Of a stretch of 64,000 bases of DNA, positions 40,196 through 47,647 are shown piece by piece (position 1 is the first letter of the stretch; the number at the start of each line of letters is the position of its first letter). This DNA is from JBMDXB01 sp048594885 (GTDB lineage: Bacteria > Acidobacteriota > Vicinamibacteria > Vicinamibacterales > 2-12-FULL-66-21). The position numbers and the translations under genes were made by a program. The stretch covers positions 1 through 64,000 of the forward strand of contig JBMDXB010000162.1 of NCBI GenBank assembly GCA_048594885.1. The letters are read 5' to 3'. The notes below the pieces were generated by a model. That model was not told the origin of the DNA, did no database searches, and saw nothing but the letters and a program-made list of their open reading frames with translations.

Positions 40196-40311
40196 GTACA
40201 CAGCGTTTGAACACGGAGAACACGGAGGACACGGAGTAACTCGTTCTTTTCCGTACAAAGACCAAATCGCTCCGTGCCCTCCGTGCGCTCCGTGTTCGAA
40301 CGCGGCGTACC
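40195..40311. repeat. Iteron-hairpin repeat, ACACGGAG family, copy C
   Basis: The left arm GGTACACAGCGTTTGAACAC continues in 9-bp steps (AACACGGAG and variants) and is mirrored by CTCCGTGCCCTCCGTGCGCT and a GAACGCGGCGTACC end. The loop contains AAAGACCAAAT, nearly the same as in copy D, so the loop is conserved as well as the arms. Confidence 0.87.
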
Positions 40312-40358
40312 ATCTTGAACATCGCGCGGCCGTCGCGCTAGACTGCGCGCGATCCGCG

Positions 40359-41435
40359 ATGAAGCCCCCCCTTCAGCACGGCATCCACACCGCCACTGCC
40401 GATGATCTTCCGCGCGTGGTGGACGTCTGGGAGGCCGCGGTCCGCGCCACGCATCACTTCCTTTCCGAGGACGACATCCAGTTCTTCAAGCCGCTCGTGT
40501 GGCAGGAGCTCGCCGAGCTGCACCTCGACTGCGTCCGCGACGCGGATGGCGTCGTTGCCGGCTTCATGGCCGTCGTCGAGGACAAGATCGACGCGCTGTT
40601 CGTGGACCCGGCATGGCATCGCTCGGGCATCGGCCGCCGGCTGGTGACGTATGCGATCGAGGATCGCGCGGCGGTCCGCGTCGACGTGAACGAGCAGAAC
40701 GCGCAGGCGGTGTCGTTCTACAGCCGCATGGGATTCCGCGTGGAAGGACGCTCGGAGCTCGACGCCACCGGCAGGCCGTTCCCGCTGCTGCACATGCGCT
40801 ACCGCCGGCCCTATCCGAAGGAGCTGGCGTGCGCGCCGCGCTTGAGCGTCCGCCTGATGCGTGAAGCCGTCGAGTCGCTCGAGCTGCTGCTCGACGAGCT
40901 GTGCGCGGGCACCGTTCCGGGCGACACGTACGCCGCCGACGACCTCCGTACGCTCTGCGCGTCGCTCGTGGAGCGTCAGCTTCCCGCCGGCGCCGAGTGG
41001 GGCGGGCTGTGGTTCGTCGGTCCGGAAATCGAAGACGACGAGGATCTGCGTCAGCGGATGAGCGAGTACGGAACCGGCGACTTCTTCAAGGACTTCGTCG
41101 CGCGGCCAAGCGACGCCGTCATCGCGATCCTCACGCGGACGCTCGCCGACCACCCGCAGATCGCGCGGCAGATCCCACGGTACGTCGAGGTGCTACACCG
41201 CGCGCTGTCGGCCACGCGTCTCAGCCGCGATCTGCTCAGCAGGCGCGGCCTGCACGCGTTCGAGGTGCTGACCAAGGGCGGCGTGTTCGACTATCTCGCG
41301 CGCCTGTCGCACGTCGCGCCGCAGCTCGTCGCGACGAGCCGGCAGATCGTCGAGGACGCGCTCAGCGTGCGCGCGGGCGTTCCGGATGACTTGTACCACC
41401 ACGTCCGAACGCTGCAACAGGGACTGCGGCCCTGA
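40359..41435 (+). CDS. GNAT N-acetyltransferase fused to a C-terminal domain of unknown function
   Basis: A 358-residue protein. Residues 1-150 are a GNAT domain of the YjaB/PhnO sort: IHTATADDLPRVVDVWEAAV, the acetyl-CoA loop region FVDPAWHRSGIGRRLVTYAI and DVNEQNAQAVSFYSRMGFRV. From about 160 on there is a helical domain (LSVRLMREAVESLELLLDEL, then YVEVLHRALSATRLSRDLLS) with no recognised family. It could be a substrate-binding or regulatory domain. No signal peptide. Acetyl acceptor unknown. Confidence 0.82.
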   Translation: MKPPLQHGIHTATADDLPRVVDVWEAAVRATHHFLSEDDIQFFKPLVWQELAELHLDCVRDADGVVAGFMAVVEDKIDALFVDPAWHRSGIGRRLVTYAIEDRAAVRVDVNEQNAQAVSFYSRMGFRVEGRSELDATGRPFPLLHMRYRRPYPKELACAPRLSVRLMREAVESLELLLDELCAGTVPGDTYAADDLRTLCASLVERQLPAGAEWGGLWFVGPEIEDDEDLRQRMSEYGTGDFFKDFVARPSDAVIAILTRTLADHPQIARQIPRYVEVLHRALSATRLSRDLLSRRGLHAFEVLTKGGVFDYLARLSHVAPQLVATSRQIVEDALSVRAGVPDDLYHHVRTLQQGLRP

Positions 41436-41484
41436 GCTGCAGGATTGCGGATCCGTGGCGGGATTTCGGCGCTACACTAGGCGC

Positions 41485-42315
41485 GTGCTCCGACGGCGCA
41501 GTGCCGCATTCGCAGTATTGATTGCCGCGGTCGTCCTCGCCGTGATCGACATCGGCGCGCAGCCGCCATTCCGCCGCGGCGGCCGCGTCCGCTACGACGT
41601 TCGTACGCCATCCCCGGACAGCTTCGACGGCGCCTTCAACTTCTGCCGCGCCTGGGTCCAGACGAACCGTTACGGCGACGGTGGCGGCTGGCTCGTCGAC
41701 TACCCGCGCGCGGACATCAATCTCTCGATCCGCATCTCCGAGCTGACGAAGACGCACGTCAGCCGCGACTCCGCGGGAGAGCCGAACCACTTCGTCGTGC
41801 GCCTCACCTCCGACGAGCTGTTCAACTGCCCGTTCGTGATGATGACGGAGGTCGGCTCCGTCTTCTTCGACGAGGACGAGGCGGTGAAGCTGCGCGAGTA
41901 CCTGCAGAAGGGCGGCTTCCTCTGGGCCGACGACTTCTGGGGCAGCTACGCCTGGGACGCGTTCTCGCAGGAGCTGCGGAAGGTGCTGCCCGAGGCGGAG
42001 TACCCGATCGTCGATCTGCCGCTGTCGCACCCGATGTTCCGCACGCTGTTCCAGGTCGCGCGCGTGCCGCAGATCCCGTCGATCAATCACTGGGCGTCGT
42101 CGGGCACGACCTCGGAGCGCGGCGCCGACAGCGCCGAGCCGCACGCCCGCGCCATCCTCGATGCGAAGGGCCGCCTGATGGTGCTCATCACGCACAACAC
42201 CGACTTCGGCGACTCGTGGGAGCGGGAGGGAGACGACCCGCAGTACTTCTACAACTTCTCCGTCGACGGCTATGCGTTCGGCATCAACGTCCTGCTCTAC
42301 GCCATGACTCACTGA
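41485..42315 (+). CDS. DUF4159 secreted protein
   Basis: A 276-residue protein started at the GTG at 41485, which gives a signal peptide (RSAAFAVLIAAVVLAVIDIGAQ). A DUF4159 domain covers the mature part: VRYDVRTPSPDSFDGAFNFC, PRADINLSIRISELTKT, and YLQKGGFLWADDFWGSYAWD with a Trp/Asp-rich core and VLITHNTDFGDSWER near the end. In Acidobacteriota such proteins often sit beside MoxR/VWFA proteins, as here (7 bp before the next gene). Molecular function is unknown. Confidence 0.85.
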   Translation: MLRRRSAAFAVLIAAVVLAVIDIGAQPPFRRGGRVRYDVRTPSPDSFDGAFNFCRAWVQTNRYGDGGGWLVDYPRADINLSIRISELTKTHVSRDSAGEPNHFVVRLTSDELFNCPFVMMTEVGSVFFDEDEAVKLREYLQKGGFLWADDFWGSYAWDAFSQELRKVLPEAEYPIVDLPLSHPMFRTLFQVARVPQIPSINHWASSGTTSERGADSAEPHARAILDAKGRLMVLITHNTDFGDSWEREGDDPQYFYNFSVDGYAFGINVLLYAMTH

Positions 42316-42322
42316 GGCGATC

Positions 42323-44146
42323 GTGACAGCCCACCTGACCGCCTGCATCGTCGCACTCTGGTTCGTGTACGGCGCCGCGCAGCAGCCCGAGCCGTCCGCG
42401 CCGCAGTCGCAGCAGCCGCGCCCGCCCACGATCCGCACCGGCACGAACATCGTCCGCGTCGACGTCACCGTGCTGAACCGCCGCGGCGAGCCGGTGATCG
42501 ACCTGGCGCGCGACGACTTCGAGGTGGAGGAGGACGGCGTGGTGCAGCCGCTGCAGGCGTTTCAGCTCGTGCGCGCCACCGGGTTTCCCGACACCGGCGA
42601 CGAGCTGTCGCTGCCGATTCGATCGCCGGAGCATGCGGCGGCCGAAGCCGCGCGCGAGGACGTTCGCGTCTTCCTGATCTTCTGGGACGAATACCATCTG
42701 CACCCCTTCGGCAGCAGCATGCTGGCGCGGCAGGCGCTCGCCGACTTCGTGCTGAACGCGTTCGGGCCGCGCGATCTCGTCGCGCTGATGGATCCGCTGC
42801 TGCCGACCGACGCCATCCGGTTCACGCGCGATCGACGGTCGCTCGCCGACGCGATCGCCAGGCTGCAGGGCCGCCGCGGCGTCTACGTGCCGGCGCGCAG
42901 CGCCCTCGAGCAGGAGATGCTGGGACGGCCGCGCGACATCGAACGGATCCGGTTCGAAGTGACGATGACGGCGCTGAAGGCGGCGGCGGTGTTTCTCGGC
43001 ACGCTGCGCGAGGGACGGAAGTCGATCGTGTTCGTGAGCGAGGGCTTCGGGCGCGGCGCGATGGGTCACCCGTTGCCGCGCGAGGTCGTGCGCGCCGCCA
43101 ACGAGCACAACACGGCGATCTATGCGCTCGATCCGCGAGGGCTCGGGCCGCGGCCGTCCGATATCCTGCTCGATCTCGCGAGCAGCACCGGCGGGCAGGC
43201 GTTCATCAACACCAACGCTCCCGCCCGGCTGCTGCGGAGCGTCGTCACGCATGCGAGCGCGTACTACCTGATTGGGTATTCGGCGCAGAACAGCCCGGCG
43301 GACGGGAAGTTCCACCGGATCCGCGTGAAGGTCAAACGACCCGACCTCGAGGTCCGCGCGCGCACCGGCTACTGGGCGCCGACCGTGGGCGAGCTGACGC
43401 GGGCGCGCGCGGCGGCGGAGACACCGCAGGCGCGCCCGCTGCAGGCGGACGCGCGCGCGGCGCTGGCGGCCGCCAGTTCACGCCGCCTGATCGATCTGTG
43501 GGTCGGCTCGTCTCGAGGCGAGGGCGGCCGCGCGACCGTGACCGTGGCGTGGAGCCCGCACGAAAACGGACGCGATCCGATGTACCAGGCGAGTGCGCTG
43601 GAAGTGACGGCAGTCGGCGCGGACGGCCGTGAGTGGTTCCAGGGTGTGCTGGACGGCCGCCACCTGTCATTCGCGGCGCCGCCGGGGCTGCTGCAGCTCA
43701 AGCTGTCGGTGCGCGACGGCGAAGGCGAGGTGCTCGAGCGCGACGTGCGCCGCATCAGCGTCCCGGATTTCTCGAGGGCGCACCTGTCGGTGAGCTCGCC
43801 GATCCTGCTGTGCGCGCGCAACGCGATGGAGTTGAAGGCGCTGCTCGCGAATCCGGACGCGCCGCCGCACATCGGCCGCGAGTTCCGCCGCAGCGAGCGC
43901 CTGCTGGTCCGCTTCGAGGTGTACGGGCCGGCGTCGGTGCCTCCCACCATCGCCGCGCGCCTGATGACGCGCGCCGGCGCGGCGCTCGTCACGCTCCCGG
44001 TGACGAACGTCGCCGGTCGCGACGGGCGGTATCAGATCGATCTGCCGCTCGCCTCCGCCGCGCGCGGCGAGTACATGATCGCCATCGAGGTCAGCTCGGA
44101 CGGCGAGCAGGTCCAATCAGTGGTACCGCTTCGAGTGGCGGGGTAA
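42323..44146 (+). CDS. VWFA-related Acidobacterial domain protein
   Basis: A 607-residue secreted protein from a GTG start seven bases after the DUF4159 stop. The short signal (LTACIVALWFVYGAAQ) is followed by a Pro/Gln-rich linker and the VWFA-related fold: RTGTNIVRVDVTVLNRRGEP, DLARDDFEVEEDGVVQPL, a MIDAS-like DEYHLHPFGSSMLARQAL strand-helix, GRKSIVFVSEGFGRG and YYLIGYSAQNSPADGKFHRI. The C-terminal 230 residues form beta-sandwich domains. Function is unknown; it likely binds proteins at the cell surface. It shares its plan with the two tandem proteins at 45605-49710. Confidence 0.88.
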   Translation: MTAHLTACIVALWFVYGAAQQPEPSAPQSQQPRPPTIRTGTNIVRVDVTVLNRRGEPVIDLARDDFEVEEDGVVQPLQAFQLVRATGFPDTGDELSLPIRSPEHAAAEAAREDVRVFLIFWDEYHLHPFGSSMLARQALADFVLNAFGPRDLVALMDPLLPTDAIRFTRDRRSLADAIARLQGRRGVYVPARSALEQEMLGRPRDIERIRFEVTMTALKAAAVFLGTLREGRKSIVFVSEGFGRGAMGHPLPREVVRAANEHNTAIYALDPRGLGPRPSDILLDLASSTGGQAFINTNAPARLLRSVVTHASAYYLIGYSAQNSPADGKFHRIRVKVKRPDLEVRARTGYWAPTVGELTRARAAAETPQARPLQADARAALAAASSRRLIDLWVGSSRGEGGRATVTVAWSPHENGRDPMYQASALEVTAVGADGREWFQGVLDGRHLSFAAPPGLLQLKLSVRDGEGEVLERDVRRISVPDFSRAHLSVSSPILLCARNAMELKALLANPDAPPHIGREFRRSERLLVRFEVYGPASVPPTIAARLMTRAGAALVTLPVTNVAGRDGRYQIDLPLASAARGEYMIAIEVSSDGEQVQSVVPLRVAG

Positions 44147-44219
44147 CAACTTCCAAGGGACCAAAGGCCAAGGACCAAACGCTAGGAGCAACACCTGTCA
44201 AATCCCAAGGAGACAGCGC

Positions 44220-45416
44220 TCAGCGCGAAGCGGTCCGCTCCCTTGTGTCCGGTTTGAACAGCAGCGCGAACAGGACCAGCACGACGGCGGCCGCCCCGGC
44301 GGGGATCAGCCAGATCGTCTGCCAGTCGTGCACCTGATCCTGCACAAACCGCTGCGCCACCCATCCCGACACCAGCGAGCCGATGAACATGCCCACACCC
44401 AGCGTCACGAACGCGATGAATCCCTGAGCGGCCGCGCGGAGGTCGCCGGGCGCCTTCTGGTCCATGTAGATCTGGCCGGTGACGAAGAAGAAGTCGTAGC
44501 AGATGCCGTGGAGCAGGATGCCGATGAAGAGCATCCACACGCCAGGCCCGGGATCGCCGTACGCGAAGAGCACGTAGCGAAGCGTCCAGGCGAGCATGCC
44601 CGTAATCAGCATCCACTTCACGCCGAGGCGGACGAAGAACCACGGCATCACGATCATGAAGCCGATTTCCGACCACTGACCGAGCGTCATCTTGCTGGTC
44701 GGGTTCGTGACGCCGATCTCGCTCAGGAACGGATTCGCCCACGCGTAGTAGAAGCTGAGGGGAATGCAGATGAGGAACGAAGCGACGACGAAGATCGCGA
44801 ACGATCGCTCCTTCATCAACTTCAGCGCATCGAGGCCGAGCACGTCGCGAGCCGTGATGGCGTGTCCGAGCTTGGCCGGCGGCGTGTGCGGCAGCGTCAG
44901 ACAGTAGAGGCCGAGGACGACCGACGCGACCGCGGCCGACTGGAACATCCCCGCCGTGCGCCCGTATCCGAGCAGGTCGATCACGTAGCCGGCGACGATC
45001 CACCCGATGGTGCCGAGCACGCGGACGCGCGGAAACTCCGCCTCCGGCTTCTTCATGTTGTGGAACGAGATCGAATTCGTCAACGCCAGCGTTGGCATGT
45101 AGAACAGCGTGTAGGCGATGAGCACCGGGTAGAACGTGTCGAAGCTGGTCAGCGTGGAGACGAGCAGCAGGAGCAGGCCGCCGCCGACGTGCAGCGCCGC
45201 CAGCATGCGCTCGGTCGCGAAGAAGCGATCGGCGACCATGCCGACGAAAAACGGCGAGATCATCGCCGCCAGCGCCGTCGATCCGTACGCCAGGCCGATC
45301 TGCTGGCCCTCGAACTTCAGCGTTTCATTGAGGTACGTCCCCATGGCGACGTACCACGACCCCCAGACGAAGTACTGGAGGAACATCATGATCGAAAGCT
45401 TGACGCGTACGCTCAT
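44220..45416 (-). CDS. Nucleoside:H+ symporter-type MFS transporter
   Basis: A 398-residue inner-membrane protein with twelve helices. The opening VKLSIMMFLQYFVWGSWYVA, then MGTYLNETLKF, and motifs PFFVGMVADRFFATERMLA and FFFVTGQIYMDQKAPGDLRA match the NupG/XapB-like (NHS) family often annotated as nucleoside transporter or MFS. Substrate by homology is a nucleoside; in Acidobacteriota it may be another small sugar compound. A repeat hairpin (copy D) begins 20 bases upstream of the ATG. Confidence 0.88.
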   Translation of the reverse strand: MSVRVKLSIMMFLQYFVWGSWYVAMGTYLNETLKFEGQQIGLAYGSTALAAMISPFFVGMVADRFFATERMLAALHVGGGLLLLLVSTLTSFDTFYPVLIAYTLFYMPTLALTNSISFHNMKKPEAEFPRVRVLGTIGWIVAGYVIDLLGYGRTAGMFQSAAVASVVLGLYCLTLPHTPPAKLGHAITARDVLGLDALKLMKERSFAIFVVASFLICIPLSFYYAWANPFLSEIGVTNPTSKMTLGQWSEIGFMIVMPWFFVRLGVKWMLITGMLAWTLRYVLFAYGDPGPGVWMLFIGILLHGICYDFFFVTGQIYMDQKAPGDLRAAAQGFIAFVTLGVGMFIGSLVSGWVAQRFVQDQVHDWQTIWLIPAGAAAVVLVLFALLFKPDTRERTASR

Positions 45417-45435
45417 TTATGCAGGTCCTCCGCTT

Positions 45436-45566
45436 GGTACACAGCGTTCGAACACGGAAGACACGGAGGGCACGGAGGGACGGAGGGCACGGAGCCAGTG
45501 TTCTCAGTCGTCGAAAGACCAAACTGCTCCGTGTGCTCCGTGTCCTCCGTGTTGAAACGCTGTGGA
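45436..45566. repeat. Iteron-hairpin repeat, ACACGGAG family, copy D
   Basis: The longest copy. It begins GGTACACAGCGTTCGAACAC, has about five 7- to 9-bp CACGGAG steps, a loop with GAAAGACCAAACTG, and a right arm CTCCGTGTGCTCCGTGTCCT ending GAAACGCTGTGGATCC. It lies between the transporter start and the end of the VWFA gene at 45605, both on the minus strand. Confidence 0.87.
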
Positions 45567-45604
45567 TCCGTTGCGATGGAAGTGTATGTCATCTGCCGGC
45601 GATT

Positions 45605-47647
45605 TCAACGCTCGACGCGCAGCGGCACGAAGCGCCGCGCGGACGATCCGCCGGCGTCGACGGTGAGCTCGATGGTGTAATCGCCGGGCGACAGCGGGGC
45701 GAGCCGCAGATCGGCCACGAGCCAGCGGCTGCCGTTCTCGTCGCGGATCGCCGCGTTGACGGGAACGGCCATCGGGTTGCCGGCGCGATCGAGGATGCGC
45801 GCGGCAGGCGACGTGGCCGCCGGCGCCACGGGCGCCTCGAAGCGCGCGACTTCCGTGCGCCACCAGAAGAACGACGCGACCGGATTCTGCCGATCGGCCG
45901 AGCGGAATGCGATCGGCTCCCCGATCGGCGACGCTCCAATCGCGGCGCGCGTCGTCTCGAGCAGGGGCGCGGCACCGGCCGCCGGCCGGAGGCGTACGGA
46001 GATCTCATAGTCGCCGGATGTGGCGCCCATGACCGGCACGCGCGCGAGGAAACTGCGGCCGCCGGGCCCGATCGTCGCGCGGCCTGTGCCCGCCGCCGTG
46101 CCCTGCGGGCCGGTGACCAGGATCTGCGCATCGGCGCCCTGGCGCCATTCCGTCGCCTTCGCCGCTGCGGCGCTCAGCTCGCCGGTGACGTGCAGCTCCG
46201 AGCGCGCGGCGTCGAACGATGCGTGCAGGAAAAACGCCGTCGAAGGCGCGATGCGCGCCAGCCGCCCGAGCGCCTCGGTCCGATCGACGGTCGCGGGATC
46301 GCGCGGCGCGGGGGTGGCGGCGGCCGCGGCGCGTGCCTCGTTCATCGCTTTCAGATCCGCGGCAGTCCACGCGCGGTAGCCTTTGCGCGCGCGCACCTCC
46401 ACGCCGGGCCGCGTCACCTTGACCCTGATCGTTCGGTACCCGCCGTCGCTTTTCGTGTTCGTCGAGTAGTAGGCGAGCAGGTAATAGCCCGAGATGTCAT
46501 CGACGACCCGCTGCAGCGCGCCGGCGACGTCGTTGGTGCGCACGATGGCGTTGCCGTCGGTGTTCGCTGAGAGCGTTTGCAGCGTCTCGACGTGGCTCAT
46601 GCCGAGATCGCCGGGCCGGCGCACGGGCGACCGCGGCTCATCGACGCGGAGTCCGCCCGGATCCACCGTGTAAAAGCTCACATTGTTGCGGTTCGCATCG
46701 TCGATGAGATCCTGGTACGTCCGCTGGTTGTCGAGCGCGGCGGCCGCGCGCAGGTGACGGTCGCACTCGTCGGTGTCGACGTTGTAGGCGTTGGGGTTCT
46801 TGGTTCCGAGGCGGCCGCCAGGCCCGATGCGGACCTGCGGCGGATTCTTCGCGCCAATGCTCGAGAGCGCATTGCTTTCGCGCACCAGCGGCCAGCCTTC
46901 GCTGACGAGCACCATGTGCGTGCGCGCCTCGCGGCGCGCTCCGATCGACTGCACCAGCTCGCGGAGCACGCCGAACGTGAACGCCTCGCGGCGGCGGTGA
47001 ATCAGCTGCCACGCAATCGCAGAGATCGCGCACTGTCCGGTCGATGGGTAGCACACGGTGTACATCTTCTCGATCGGATCGAGGTGTTGAACGTCGTTGC
47101 AGTCGCGGAGCTTCGTGCCCCAGCGCCGCTCCTGCAGCAGGCCGTTGCGCAGGACGTCGGTGTTCCGGCCGAGAATCAGGTCGCGGAAATCCATCTGCGG
47201 CATCATCAGGCCGATGAGATCCGAGGGGCCGATGAGGCTGTCGATGAGCCGCACGAGCGGCATCGGCGTCTGCATCGAGTTCTCTTCGAGGACGTGAAAC
47301 GCGTCGAGAAACAGGACGAAGACGCGATTGCGTGGATCGGCGGCGAGCTCCAGCGCGGCCGCAGTACTGCTCGGATTCACAGCCGGCGCGGACTGCGGCG
47401 CGTCGACGCGGATGTACTCGAACTGATCGATCTTCTGCGCGACGCCGTCTTCGAGCAGCTCGAAGTCGGCGGCCCTCAGATCCGTGATGGGTTTGCCGTC
47501 CTTCAGAACGTGGACGTCGACGCGTACGAGATTCGCTTCCGTGCGGAACACCTGGCGCTTCGCAGCAGGCTCCTGCGGCGGTGCGGTCTGCGCCGACAAG
47601 ACAACCGCGGCCACCGACGCGAGCAGCGCGAGTGCGGTCCGCTTCAC
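45605..47647 (-). CDS. VWFA-related Acidobacterial domain protein, downstream tandem copy
   Basis: A 680-residue secreted protein started at the GTG at 47647, overlapping the upstream stop by four bases (GTGA). The longer open frame upstream belongs to the shadow of the neighbour. Signal peptide RTALALLASVAAVVLSAQ. Then FRTEANLVRVDVHVLKDGKP, DFELLEDGVAQKIDQFEYIR, a MIDAS-like FLDAFHVLEENSMQTPM, GGRLGTKNPNAYNVDTDECD and ISGYYLLAYYSTNTKSDGG. The C-terminal part is beta-sandwich. Nearly colinear with the 47644-49710 product, with most residues identical. Function is unknown. Confidence 0.88.
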   Translation of the reverse strand: MKRTALALLASVAAVVLSAQTAPPQEPAAKRQVFRTEANLVRVDVHVLKDGKPITDLRAADFELLEDGVAQKIDQFEYIRVDAPQSAPAVNPSSTAAALELAADPRNRVFVLFLDAFHVLEENSMQTPMPLVRLIDSLIGPSDLIGLMMPQMDFRDLILGRNTDVLRNGLLQERRWGTKLRDCNDVQHLDPIEKMYTVCYPSTGQCAISAIAWQLIHRRREAFTFGVLRELVQSIGARREARTHMVLVSEGWPLVRESNALSSIGAKNPPQVRIGPGGRLGTKNPNAYNVDTDECDRHLRAAAALDNQRTYQDLIDDANRNNVSFYTVDPGGLRVDEPRSPVRRPGDLGMSHVETLQTLSANTDGNAIVRTNDVAGALQRVVDDISGYYLLAYYSTNTKSDGGYRTIRVKVTRPGVEVRARKGYRAWTAADLKAMNEARAAAAATPAPRDPATVDRTEALGRLARIAPSTAFFLHASFDAARSELHVTGELSAAAAKATEWRQGADAQILVTGPQGTAAGTGRATIGPGGRSFLARVPVMGATSGDYEISVRLRPAAGAAPLLETTRAAIGASPIGEPIAFRSADRQNPVASFFWWRTEVARFEAPVAPAATSPAARILDRAGNPMAVPVNAAIRDENGSRWLVADLRLAPLSPGDYTIELTVDAGGSSARRFVPLRVER

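Noticed and set aside
44157..44190. Short imperfect repeat of the type GGACCAAAGGCC after the VWFA gene at 42323-44146
   Set aside because: It resembles the iteron style of the two hairpin families, but no mirrored arm is present and only one copy is visible, so it cannot be called an element.
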